Positions 46,600 through 57,638 of a stretch of 64,000 bases of DNA are shown here, in pieces. Each line of letters begins with the position of its first letter. Within the stretch, counting starts at the first letter, position 1. This stretch comes from Dicaeum eximium. Taxonomy: Eukaryota; Chordata; Aves; Passeriformes; Dicaeidae. The position numbers were made by a program, and so were the translations under genes. Below the pieces are notes generated by a model that worked only from the letters and a program-made list of their open reading frames with translations, ran no database searches and had not been told where the DNA came from. The DNA lies in contig VWZP01005240.1 in NCBI GenBank assembly GCA_013396995.1, positions 1,806,639-1,870,638 on the forward strand. The letters are read 5' to 3'.

Positions 46600-47660
46600 C
46601 TGTCTTTCAAGTACAAGGAAGATGGATGCAGCTAGCACAGCAGGGCACACAGGCTTCCTGACAGGGCTCAGCTCTGGAGCAGTATTCATCTAGTGCTCAG
46701 AAAGCCCAACTCCTCCTTCTGCTCCCAATGTCTTTCCTTCTCCAGGCACTGACACTGGCTGGCCAGAACAACCTGAGCAGAGCCACTGGGCCCAACATGC
46801 CGAGGACATGAAAGGACAGGGATGGTACCTTCTCTACCTGCCTGGGAAAGAAAAAAGGAATCATGGCCTTAAACAGCAGGAGGAGAAATCTTTCAACAGT
46901 AGGGAAAAAAAAAATCACTTGCCAGGATTTTGGGCTTCTCTTGGAGCACAGCATAATGCCCAGACTCTCCTCTGGGATGAGATATACTTCTGCATGAAGA
47001 CCTCTGCTGTTGGTGCCCTAGGGAGGGCAGCCAGTGGCCACCACTGCACCCTTTGCTGGCCCACTCCAGGGTCTGCCCAGACCAGCACTGAATAAACATG
47101 CCCACAGCAACTGGGTACAACCCTCCCCCATTTCCAACCCACCCTCTACTCTGGCATCTGTGTTGTAAACACTCCTGTCTCCCTGAGAGTGGAGCCCTGG
47201 CCAGCCTCCACCAGGTTTGCTCTGAGATGGTGGTGGCAGTGCAGCCTGCACAGTGGGCTCAGTGGCCACAAGCCCTCCCTGGCCAGCAGCGGGCAGACAG
47301 GGCTGCTCGAGAGCTGATGTGGGCACCGTGTGGTGAAGTGGGAGGTGCTCCATGCCTGGAGGTGGAAATGGAGGAGGTAGAGGAACCTGCAGTGGAGCTG
47401 TGGCTAATGCTAGGTGTGGGCAGGGAGCTGTTGCCATGAGCACTGCTTCACCCCACCGGTGCAAATCCAGCAGTATTTGTTGCTTTCCACAGAGCCTTTC
47501 TGAGGTCAGCATGTGTGATACTTCATCCCCTTCCAGGGCAGGGAAGTAGAATCCCTTGGCTCCTGTGCCTACAAAGCTTGATCTTGCTTGGGAGATGCAC
47601 GTACCTAATAAAATCATTCTGTAATAGCAGTGTGCATGCATGAGGAGGGGGTGTGGGACC
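46600..47660. other. GC-rich patch with the longest open frame (not supported as a gene)
   Basis: This ~1-kb patch is clearly GC-richer than its surroundings. It contains a 207-codon minus-strand frame (47018-47641), rich in P, L, A and G, with a Pro-rich run near its middle. Several overlapping frames lie on the plus strand over the same bases. No domain, signal peptide or splice logic is evident. Stop codons are simply rarer in GC-rich DNA, so I do not call a gene. It could be an unrecognised repeat, a former CpG-type island or a transcribed non-coding segment. Confidence 0.4.
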
Positions 47661-48989
47661 CTCGGTGTGACATAGCTGGTTGCTATGCAGCTGTCTGCCT
47701 CTGCAGCTACTGCTTTTACTGCTGCAGTTGCTATAGGAGACTATCTGATGAAGTGATGAAAGATTTCTCCCCTCACTCTCAATGGCATATTGCCCAGCTT
47801 TGTGTACACTGCATACCAAGCATCTGATCCCTGCAAAAATCTATCCCTGTTTTCTTCCTTCTCCCCCAGCTGGAAACCATGGAAACCAAGCTGCTTTGAT
47901 TCTGCCGTGGACAAAGAATAGAGAGGTAGCCCAGAGATGTGGCCCTTGTCAGTGCCACTGAGCTATCCCCATTCTTTGCCTATAGGAAAGAGTTAAGGCT
48001 TTATTTAGTCAGAGGTCAAACTCAATGACACTAGTGTTTAATTTAAGATGCTATCTACAAATATTCTTTGACATGCTACTAGTTTCTGTATACTCACTTT
48101 CCTCATATCAGGCATCCCTAGCCATGAGGGAAAAGGATGTAGACTAGGAACTCTCAGATTCATTGCATTCCTTGATGTTTTCAAGGTGGTGGTTGTTAAA
48201 TAGCCAGATGTTAGGCAGAGCCACACGTACATCTCCTGGCTGGTCCATCATTTGGCAGGGGGTTGCAACACTGGTGCTTTCTGACTCACAAAATGATTTG
48301 TTGAGCTGAAACATTTTCAGGGTTACAGATGGGCACACACAATTAGTTTTCCCAGCTGAAGGGAGGACCCTACATCTGCCTGGTCCAAAACAAAGGAGTG
48401 CCCTGCATACAGTCACACTCAAGGGAACAGTGCAAGTCCCTCTCATGCACACCCTCTGGAGTGCATACCCTCTGAGTGGTAGCAGCCCTTTATGGTATTC
48501 CCAGCCTCCTTTTTTTCCCTTCCAGCACACTAGGCCAAGGGGCCTAGCTGAAAAATGGGACCTGAAAGGGAGCCACTGCATTCCAGCCTGGGCTGTCAGT
48601 GACCAAAAGATCTGTGTTTTCAAAGAGCTGGGATTCATGCTGAGCTACACCACAACATGGGCTGCAGTCTTGATCCTTTGTATACCCTGTCTTAAAAGAT
48701 TATATTTTTTTCATGGCTGCTCATCTGTGTGCAGCTTATCTGTCCCAGCTGCTGTGTTAACTCTCTTTGAGTGGCAAGAGACACAACAGCTGTTATCCAA
48801 ATCTTCTCCAAACCCTCAATCCTATGGGAGATCTTAACAAAGAGAGGCAATGGTTGCCATCTCCTTGGTGTACACAGCTATCTCTTGTCCTTTGACTTAA
48901 TGAGAACTAAAAAGTTCTTCTCTCTTGAGCTGACATTCTGGGAAAGAAGAAAAACAGGTATTTCCCTTGTAGTAGAGAAAGGACTAGGG
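47661..48989. other. Unassigned intergenic sequence
   Basis: Frames of 135 and 164 codons (48144-48837) lie on opposite strands over the same bases and show no domain. The word GGAAACCATGGAAACC (about 47873) is a near-palindrome resembling half of an RFX-type site. No gene supported. Confidence 0.45.
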
Positions 48990-49764
48990 CTGTGTTTGAT
49001 GTGGCCCTAAGGGACAACCTCAACAGAAGCTGGGGATGAACAGATCCAGAGCAGCCCTGTCCAGAAGGACTTGGGGGTGCTGGTGGATGAGAGGCTGGAC
49101 ACGACCCAGTCATGGGCACTCACAGCCCAGAGAGCCAAACGTGTCCTGGGCTGCATCCAGAGCAGCATGGGCAGCCAGGCCTAGAAGGGAGGGAATTCTG
49201 CCCCTCTGCTCTGCTCTGCTCTGCTCTGCTCTGCTGAGACCACCCTGCAGTGCTGCATCAGCTCTGGGGTCTCCAGCATAGGGAGGACATGGAACTGTTG
49301 GAGTGAGTCCAGAGGAGGGACATCAAGATGATCAAAGAGATGGAGCACCTCTCCTACAAGCAAAGCCTGAGATAATTTGGATTGTTCAGCTTGAAGGAGA
49401 GATGATTTAGGGGTGACCTAATTGCGACCTTCCAGTACCTGAAGTTGAGGGGAGCCAACAAGAAGGCTGGAGAGGGACTCTTACAAGGGCATGCAGTGAC
49501 AGGACAAAGGGGAATGGATTCAAACTGAAAGATACTAGATTTAGATTAGATATGAGAAAGAAATTCTCTCATTTGAGAGTGGTGGGGCTCTGGAACAGGT
49601 TTCCCGGAGATGCTGTGGATGCTCCATTCCTCAAGGTGTTTTAGGCTGTGTTGGATGGAGCTCTGAGCAACCTGGTCTAATAAAAAGTATGTCTTTTAGG
49701 GGGGTTGGAGCTTTAAGGTCCCCTTCCTTCTTACCCAAGTCATTCTGTGATTCTCTGATTTATA
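48990..49764 (+). mobile_element. CR1 LINE, 3' third of ORF2 and tail (longest copy)
   Basis: About 775 bp in plus orientation. It contains the post-RT blocks: 'QKDLGVLVDERLD' (about 49054-49095), 'KRVLGCIQSSMGSQ' (about 49138-49180), the segment before 'RPP...' where a CTCTG expansion sits, and a block of 'YKQSLR..GLFSLKE'-type sequence (about 49350-49400). The 'FL...FF' / 'VVGLWNRFPGDAVD'-like block (about 49575-49615) and the tail 'acccaagtcattctgtgatt' close it. Frames are interrupted by stops and small indels. The upstream catalytic RT and ORF1 are missing. Confidence 0.92.
49204..49235 (+). repeat. (CTCTG)n expansion inside CR1
   Basis: Six consecutive CTCTG/CTCTGC-phase units lie where the CR1 ORF2 normally has only two or three, in the segment coding for the 'LYSALV'-like stretch. 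Confidence 0.85.
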
Positions 49765-49771
49765 CTATGTG

Positions 49772-49804
<33 letters not shown>

Positions 49805-49845
49805 CTATGACCCAAGTCATTCTGTGATTCTTTGTTTATACTGTG
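49733..49845 (+). repeat. Duplicated CR1 tail flanking an (ATT)n microsatellite
   Basis: ACCCAAGTCATTCTGTGATT with the following TTTATACTATG (49733-49769) recurs at 49810-49845 with two or three changes (period 77 bp). Between them lies (ATT)10 at 49772-49803. The CR1 3' tail has thus been duplicated together with a trinucleotide array. Confidence 0.9.
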
Positions 49846-51985
49846 AAGTATAAACATGGAAGAGAGGTTACTGTGTCAAGGTCAGCTGGGGTAGGGCTCT
49901 AAGACTGCCAGAGTGAACATGACTGAGGGCATGATACTGGCCATACTGCCTGCTGGGATTGTTCCCACATCCAGACCATGCCCAGGCATAGCTGATGAGT
50001 GTGCCAGTTGGAGAGGCTAAGCACTTGCCACAGGGGCTTATTAAATGTTAATCAGCCTGGAGAATCCTGTATCACTATTAGATTATGTGCTTGGCACAGT
50101 TTGACTCGTGTTATGTCAATAGACATAACCCCAGACTCCATGGACTATGTTAACACTGGCCAGAAGATTACAGAAGAGACAGTAGAGGGGATCTACTAAG
50201 CTAACAGATTTTCATGCAGAGACAGAATGAAAATGCCATGCAATTATCCTACATAACACAAATTGACTGGCTTCTTAAGTGGTATAAAAACACTTGCCTT
50301 GTTGAAGCAAAACCACATAGCAGCAGGGTCCTATTCCTGCTCTCAGTAATCCTAGTTGCAAGAAACAATTATTTTTTTTGAAAAGGAGTCAGATAGGGCA
50401 CATCAAAGAGCAGCAATGGGTTGCTGCTCCCTAAAGGACAGAGAGACAAGAATCAAGAGCAATAACTCAGACGGCAGGGCAGAGGTCTCAGCCAGAGCTC
50501 TATTCAAGGTGAGTAGGGCAGAACCAGGGACAGTGCTTCAGCCAAGGGTTCAGACTCCCAGGCATGTTCATGTTATTGTGGCAGGTCTCAGGTCAGGCCA
50601 GAAATTTAGTCTGCAGGACAGGGATTGAGTCAATGGGGACTAGAGCTGAACTGGAGACCAATACTCCAATGACTGGGCTTGGGGAAGAACAGAACATCCA
50701 GAGCTGAGCTTAAATGGAGCTCCTGGTCCATGGGAGGTCCCAGGAGGGAGGTGGAGGTCCCAGGCAGCGCTGGGTCAGGGCTGTTGAGGTTTATTTCTGC
50801 CCTCAGAACTTAGGGCAGATGGTGCCTGGGCAAAAAGGACACAGGCAGCCTGCACAAAGGCAGATCATCCATGGTCAAAAGGGCTTCACACAAAGATCAC
50901 AGAAGAAACAGCAGCAAGAGTTCTCTGTAGAAGTTAATCAAAAGACAGCATGGGAAAGGAATATTACACTGAACCCTAACAAGTGTTCCTACCAGCAAAT
51001 TGACTGTGCCTGGTAGCAAACATACCCAGGTGCTGGGGCCAGCTGGCATGAAGTGGCCTGTGCCTGTGCTTGTAAGCTGCCTTGGCTTTTAAGTATTAAA
51101 CTACATCCAGCTCAGGAAATTCCCCATGGAGCATACAGAAGGCAGGGCAGTACTCTGGGCATTTTTGGAGCTTTGGCTATCTGGCAAAAGTAGAGCTATT
51201 TTTCCAGTCCCAAAGGTGTCAAGTGTCAAGAAAGTCGCTGGCTGGTAGGACATGAGACAGTAAATGCATGTGACAAAATGATGCTCAGATCTCCTGCCTA
51301 GCCAGTGCCTGCTCACCAGAGGGAGCTGCATTCCAGCAGCGGGGCATGTCAGGGGTTATGGGGGCATCCAGAGCTGCTCCTGCTCTGCCTGGGCTCTGGT
51401 AAAATCCTCAGCAGCACTTGTGCTGATAAACTCTGATAATCTCTGCTGATAAACTCTGGGCCATCCTGGGCTGATGGCAGAGCTCGTTCTGGGACATCCT
51501 CAGCCTCCACTTTGCTGCTATTCAGAGTCTTTGGGCTGTGGAGGGGTACCAGCCAGCCTGTGATTGCTTCATTGCTGAGGAGAGACCTCCAAAATGAGAA
51601 TAGACACAGAACACAGAATATTTCACTTTTTTGAGACCACTTGGGATTTTACATTTTCTGATTTTCTCCTCTCTGTTGTTTATTCCTCTATACCTTTAAT
51701 TGTGACTCATCCTTTAAAGACTGTGCAGCCAAACCAGCAAGCAGTATTCTGGAATGGACTGTAGATGTGCACTGTAAAACAGTATTTTTGTTCTCTAATT
51801 CCTAATTTACATTTTTTCCCTTCTTTGGGCACTAGTGCTCACCAAGAACGATTTTCAACAGCTCCAAGATTCCTGTCAGGAGCAACAATGGCTCATTGCT
51901 GTACCTGGGCAGTCAGGGCTGTTTCCTGCTGCCCTTCCCACTGCTCTGTAATTAGTAGCACTGAATTCCCTCTGCCATTTGATCT
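49846..51985. other. Unassigned intergenic sequence
   Basis: 50390-51030 is purine- and GC-richer, with several frames up to 100 codons but no domain. At 51421-51458 the 15-bp word TGCTGATAAACTCTG is duplicated (period 23). No gene supported. Confidence 0.45.
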
Positions 51986-52560
51986 CTTTTGAATTTCTAA
52001 GACATTTCTCAAACCTTTGAGATCAGTTTTAGTTTTGCAACTTTGAATAATTTGGACTTCTCATTATTCAATGTCATTTCTAGGTAATTTGTGAATATAT
52101 TAAGCCTACATCCTAGGGTATATTTCTGTTAATTAATTTAGCCTCATCCTTTATTTTCTCTCTTTTAATGAGCAATTTTTCTTACCTTTTATTCTTCCTA
52201 TTTTTTCCTTTTTTAGTGAGAGTGATTTTGAGAAGACATTTTCACTGGATTTTTTTTTCTTTTTTAAAATACAAATATACTTATCCATTTCCTTGTTCAC
52301 TGACTAAATGAACAATTTATCAATTTTTGAGGGATAACTTATCTTTACAAAAATTGTGTTGACTTTTGCTTGCTTAATCATTGATCACAGATCTATTAAT
52401 TTTCTTTTTCATTCCACTTTCACTCAATTTTCCTTACATCAAAGATACACTTCCTGACTTGTACACCTAGAGGCAGTTTTCAAAATTTTCCATGACATTT
52501 ACTTTCTATTTTATTGGTAGCAAAATAGACTTAAGCAATAGATTACACACTTGGCTGGTT
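51986..52560 (-). mobile_element. Ancient CR1-lineage LINE remnant (RT region)
   Basis: Highly decayed. On the plus strand the order of blocks follows the antisense of the ORF2 RT region of old CR1-like elements: 'aggtaatttgtgaatatatt' (52083), 'attttgagaagacattttca' (52229), 'ttatctttacaaaaattgtg' (52339) joined to 'ttgacttttgc', and 'aaagatacacttcctgactt' (52441). No open frame remains and identity to any family is weak. Recognised by block order rather than strict similarity. Confidence 0.5.
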
Positions 52561-53055
52561 GGCAATCTGTTTTACAATCTGGCCAAATAAAAATCACTGA
52601 TTTTGAAATAGTTTTTCTATTTTTCACTTCTTATTTGTGTTTTCCAAGATATTTTTCTTCCTTCACCTTTCCAAGGAATACTGTATTTGAGTTCCCAGTT
52701 TCTAAAGCCCTTTTTGCTTGTTGAAGGTGATAAAGAAGCATTATGAAGAACGACCTTGAAAATTCATGGTTCATAAAGATCTGCATGAAGAGCATTCCAG
52801 GAAGAGCATCACCCACCTCTTCCATTTAATTTTGTTTTGATCCACATGTGTATAGCCTTTCTACCAGCTACTGATAATAACTAAAAGAGCTGGGTTCAGT
52901 ATACAATGTGTGATATTAGATAGTCTATCCCTAGATAGTCTATGCCTTTCCAAGCAGATTTTTTAAAACTAATAAAGACATCTTTTCTGTCAGAGCTTTC
53001 TTAAAATTTAAATATAGATGTGAGGGTAGGTAACATATAAAAGTAGAGTGTTTTT
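52561..53055. other. Unassigned sequence
   Basis: AT-rich. A small duplication TAGATAGTCTATCCC/TAGATAGTCTATGCC lies at about 52918-52950. Nothing else recognised. Confidence 0.45.
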
Positions 53056-53241
53056 ATATATATACATATATAAAAATATAGATAAAGATATTTTTCTACA
53101 TATACACACACTAATTATATATATCTATATATATCTATATCTATCTATCTATCTATCTATATATCTATATCTATATCTATATCTATATCTATATCTATCT
53201 ATCTATCTATCTATATATATATATATATATCTGATCAGGAA

Positions 53242-53275
<34 letters not shown>

Positions 53276-53291
53276 ATCTATATCTATATCT

Positions 53292-53322
<31 letters not shown>

Positions 53323-53355
53323 TATATCTATATATATATATATGTATATATATCT
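53056..53355 (+). repeat. Complex (TA)n/(TATC)n microsatellite, ~300 bp
   Basis: Alternating blocks of TATA, ATCT and TATATC units. The unique word CTGATCAGGAAA occurs inside the array (53231-53242) and again at its right edge (53354-53365), 123 bp apart. This shows that a whole segment, array plus edge, has been duplicated. The 110-codon Y/I/L-rich frame across it is translated microsatellite, not a gene. Confidence 0.95.
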
Positions 53356-53365
53356 GATCAGGAAA

Positions 53366-53999
53366 CTAGTTTTGCTATAACATTAACCAAGTGTTTATCC
53401 CTGGTTTTTGGTTATGTTGTCTGGTACCCAAAAAAAAAAAGTATTTAGCTAACAGAAGAATTACTCAAGATGTCTTGATCCTTGGAAAGGTCTATCTTGA
53501 ACAAAATAAAGACATGCTGTAAATTTCCATTAATCTAGACCACACAGACCTAATCAAATTACTTTTGATACATGGGCTTCTGATTAAACCTATTGTAAAC
53601 ACAGAAGTTGCAATCAAGGATCTTCCCTCCCTTACATTACAAAGAGGATCTAAACTTTTACGAATTTACTACATCTTATGATACAAGAGCAGCCTATTTG
53701 GGGATTTTTTGAGAAATCTAGATAAGTCTAGTATTATGAAATGCTCTTTCAACGTTCATAAGGTAGAGTTTGGAAAGTTTTAATTCCTTCACTAGAAGTC
53801 ATGTTGCTTGATCCTGTTGTTATGTTGATCACTTTGGGTTTGGTTTATCTTTTAGGTGGACAACAGTATACAGTTTTCTATAAAGCACTTATTGCAAAAA
53901 ATGCTTAATTGCTATGAGAATTGTAGGCTTTCTAGGACAAATATACAGATAGTTTTTTTCTTGGTGATAGATTCAAAGTAAGGTGTGGGTTTGATGGGA
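53366..53999. other. Unassigned sequence
   Basis: AT-rich. 53700-53870 may be very old repeat DNA but I cannot place it. Confidence 0.4.
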
Positions 54000-54090
54000 C
54001 ATCCTAAAGTGTGAAGGGACATCCTGAAGTCATCTAGTTTAGTGCCTCAACTGAAATCAGGACTAACTTCTAAATTAATCATCTATTCTT
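54000..54090 (-). mobile_element. Old CR1 LINE 3' fragment
   Basis: Reverse-oriented and diverged. 'gaagggacatcctgaagtca', 'tctagtttagtgcctcaact' and 'caggactaacttctaaatta' follow the antisense CR1 3' region. Confidence 0.6.
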
Positions 54091-56481
54091 TCTGGTGTAC
54101 AGAAAATTTAGGAATAAATGACAACCAGAAAATAGGGTAGAGATGAGTAATCCTGCAGCCTAAGCTGTAAACAGACTGCTCACTACTCAGGTGTAACTTC
54201 CATAATGTGGGCTTGTTTTGAATGTAGTAAGCAAAGAACTAGGAAAGCTCCTGGGCCCAGAATCAGTGGCACACGAGATGTGCACCACACCACAGGGGAG
54301 TGTGGGAGCCCTTTTCCCAGCTGAAGTGTTTCATCTTTGCAAAACTACGAGTGGAGAACACTCAGGCCTGAGAACTGCTTTGTATTACAGGTAGGTTAAT
54401 AAATGGAGCACTCGCTGAGATGGAAAGGTCACAGTGACCTTGTTTATTGAAGAAAAAGAAGAGATTTTATATTTTTATTACTATGAGCTGGTCCATTGGC
54501 TGGCAATGACATGCTGGCTAAATTATAATAATGTAACCATGGTAATGTGGGCTTAGTGAAAGTGATTTGGTTAACTAATTTTATTGAATGTATTAAGTAC
54601 GGACTCATGCAAAACTTTGAGTGCAAGCCTGTCTGTCTTTTCCTAATACAGTGATTCCAAAGAGCCCACTCTGCTCCCACTAGTGTAGGACATGATGAAG
54701 GAGGCAGGGTACAGCTTTGGCACTAGCCAGGATGGGTGTGTGGCAGAGGGCTCTGGTTTGGGTCATGAGGGCACTCCTCAAGCAAGTGTCCTGATCACCC
54801 CCATTCTGCTGCTGAAGTGCACCTTGGGCAGGGGTCTGACAGGAGGGGGACTGAACTCTTTGGCCATGAAACTAAACAAGAGGATGTGTGTCAACAGCAC
54901 ACCTAATGTGCTCCAGCTCCACATGACCACTCAACACATGAGACCAGGCCAAGGCTTAATCAAATTAAAGCTCCCAGAAGCAAATCTATGTCCAGCATAT
55001 CTGGACATATTCCTCAGCAGTAAGTGCTTCATTCTACCTATGCATATTATTATTTAAAGCAGACATACTCAAAAGATGTTAACTCTGTTTCTTGATACCT
55101 ATTTAAGCGAGCCTTTCACTTCCTGCAAGAATTTAAATGTTAGATCAGCAACTGAACCCAGAAAGAGTTCTGTTAGTTAATGCTACCCCTTTACAACAAA
55201 GTCTGATGGTTGGCAGCCACAGGGGTCTTTAATATAATCTTGATTGTTTTTAATTCTCTAGTCCCTGAGATTTCTTTCCTGTATATCTTTGAGATCTGTT
55301 GCTGGTATTTTATACCTCTCAGCCTTGCACAGCTTTTCCTATGTGGATTGTATGGTGGGAAAGTTATCCATGGCCTGCAGAAAAGAGTACAAAGGACTAC
55401 AGACTAAAATACCATAATTTACTTCTTTGACATTGCTTATACAGGAGGTAAGAAAGTGAAAAAAGGCCTTGTAGACAGAAAAGAATGAGCTTAGTGTAGA
55501 AAACAGAAACAAACATAATTCAGGAAGTGCTTGCTCCTGTGTAGTTTGAGCACAGACACCTCCTCATAGTCATGAGCTAAAATGATTCCATGGTTTGCAG
55601 GAATGGGATCACAGGGTATCCATAATCTTACTGTACCAATATTGCATCAAATTTAAACAGGTACAAACACTTATACCTCCTGCAGAAGCTCAAAACCAGG
55701 AAAAAAGTGCCAAAACACTGAAGGCAAAGAAAACAGCAGAAATAATGCATTCATTAGGGGCATGTCTGAGTTTGTAAAGCGCTGGGCTGGCTGTTCACCA
55801 TTTGATTTTAAATGACAGAATTTGGACTGTACCTACAGCTGCTGTAATGCTGTGTAATCTGATGAATCGCTTCTAGATTTAAGCACTGAGTACTTGCTGA
55901 CTAAGACTGATTGCAGAATTATAAGTTAAAATCATTTTATCCGGTAATGTAAATGAGAGGTATTGCTCTTTTTAATCTTCAGATATTAAATTCTATGTGA
56001 CCATTCACATGGAATATAGAGATATGACTGAAGGACTGGTACAAACCCATAATTTGTTCCTGATCTTAGAAGTCATTAAGCCATAGCAATTCCTCCCTTA
56101 TAAATGCAAATGGTCTTTATTGATCCTATTATCATAAAACATTTACCTCTTTATGCTGTGGTGTGAGATTTTGCTGAGATGAAGAGCTCAAATCATTAAG
56201 TAATTCATTGTATCATGTTCCCCATGTTCTCAAGAGAAACACAAAGAGATACAACAACGAGTATTGATTAATATTAAAGCTAATAATGTATTTTTACATT
56301 TGTGTTTTATGCCCATCTATCATCTTCTTTTACAATGTTGCCTCATTTTTAATTTACCAATTTCTCTCTCCACACTCCATTTCTCATCTCTTTTTCTCCT
56401 TTCTGTTTTGCTTCAGAGTTCTGAACACATTACTCACATGGAGCAATCAGGTAGGACAGGGGCTCTCACTGGGTTGTTGTG
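54091..56481. other. Unassigned intergenic sequence
   Basis: No gene supported. The 121-codon frame at 54692-55057 has no recognisable domain. 55900-56260 is AT-rich and repeat-free. Confidence 0.45.
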
Positions 56482-56627
56482 TGTCCTGGTTTAGGACAGA
56501 CTGGGGAAGAAAACCTCCCCTAGAAAACANGGAGAGATGGGGGGGCCAGCGGGGGGGAAACCCGCCGCCCTAGACAAAACAAATTCCAAAAAGCGATTGG
56601 GATAGGAGACACCGTCAGCCTAGGACA
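56482..56627 (+). mobile_element. Short LTR-like element with TG...CA ends and 5-bp target duplication
   Basis: The segment starts TGTCCTGGTTTAGGACAG and ends CCTAGGACA. Its six terminal bases are inverted repeats (TGTCCT/AGGACA). It is flanked on both sides by TTGTG (56477-56481 and 56628-56632), a candidate target-site duplication. The start resembles bird retroviral LTRs. The interior (56530-56575) is G-rich then CCGCCGCC-rich, unlike the AT-rich surroundings. At 146 bp it is short for an LTR, so an internal deletion or collapse is likely, and the ambiguous base N at 56530 lies inside it. Confidence 0.5.
56530..56530. other. Ambiguous base (N)
   Basis: The only ambiguous base in the window. 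It sits in a G-rich stretch of the LTR-like element, suggesting a sequencing or assembly problem there. Confidence 0.99.
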
Positions 56628-56632
56628 TTGTG

Positions 56633-57508
56633 TCATGCTTTGCCCTTCCAAAGGTCCTTCTTAATGCTCATACCTGCTTTGAACCAGTATGGGGACAAGG
56701 ATTGTTCTCAGATCCTTAAAGAAGCACATGTTACTAACTTAGCAGTAGCCCACTTTGCAGACATACAAACATCAGAGAGGTTTCCTCAATTCCATTGAAT
56801 GTCAGAAGCCTAATACAGCAGGGGAGAAGAAGGAAAAAGAAGAAGTCTCATGAGGAGCTGCAGAAATCACTGATGTTTCAGGATCTGGAAACTGAAGAAC
56901 TTAGTAAGGGGTAAAATGGGTAATAACTGGTGAGGTATTGCACTGATAAAGGTGGATAGCACATATCAGTAAAGCACTATGAAATGCATATGTTTAAAAT
57001 GAAAGGACATAAACACAGGGCTGAAAGGAGAACCAAATCTCTTTTCAAATGTCAAAACCATTTTCTATCTCCTTTCATTTGGAGAGTAATGCACTCATAG
57101 CAGAGTGAAATAGACTCAGGCTTCCAATAAGCATTTTAATAATTAATATAAAAGGAAAAAGTAGCTATAACTGAAGAGATGAGGAAAACTTTAAAAATCT
57201 AAAGGGGCTTTAGGAAGTTAGAAGTTAAATATAGCTTAAACAATGGCTCTTTACAAACTTACTAACTGATGGACTGGAGAACTAAAATGGGATTCACAGG
57301 AGAACATTGGAAAATAATTCCCCACAACATCTTTTGTGTGAGAAAAAAAGTTCATAGAAAAAAGGAAGAGCAAAAATGTGATCCAGCATTACTTTAAAGT
57401 CTTATGGGGCCACAAGACAGAAAGTTGAGACAAGACACAACAGAAAGTTGAGACAAGCAGAGCCAAAAGTGTATTAGTCTGGACAATGAGTCATGATCCA
57501 AAATTGGC
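56633..57508. other. Unassigned sequence with a small duplication
   Basis: AT-rich. CAGAAAGTTGAGACAAG occurs at 57418-57434 and 57441-57457 (period 23). No gene recognised. Confidence 0.5.
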
Positions 57509-57638
57509 AGAAGAAGAAGAAGAAGAAGAAAGAAGAGAGGAGAAAGAAGAAAGAAGAGGAAGAAGAAGAAGAAGAAGGAGAAGAAGAAGAAGAAGAAGAA
57601 GAAGAAGAAGAAGAAGAAGAAGAAGAAGAAGAAGAAGG
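57509..57638 (+). repeat. Pure polypurine (GAA)n-rich tract, 130 nt
   Basis: Every base from 57509 to 57638 is A or G, mostly GAA/GAAG units with some GAGG and GGAG interruptions. It is a homopurine mirror-like tract able in principle to form triplex (H-) DNA. The E/R/K-rich frames over it are translated repeat. Confidence 0.97.

Noticed and set aside
47018..47641. 207-codon minus-strand open frame
   Set aside because: No domain, low-complexity composition, GC-rich context with overlapping frames on the other strand. Not called as a gene.
47873..47888. Near-palindrome GGAAACCATGGAAACC as an RFX site
   Set aside because: Only one half matches the usual site well. Isolated and without a promoter nearby.
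48144..48837. 164- and 135-codon frames on opposite strands
   Set aside because: They overlap the same bases, lack domains and have no splice or promoter context.
53048..53380. 110-codon Y/I/L-rich frame
   Set aside because: It is a translation of the TA/TATC microsatellite.
54692..55057. 121-codon plus-strand frame
   Set aside because: No domain or recognisable peptide, and no supporting exon signals.
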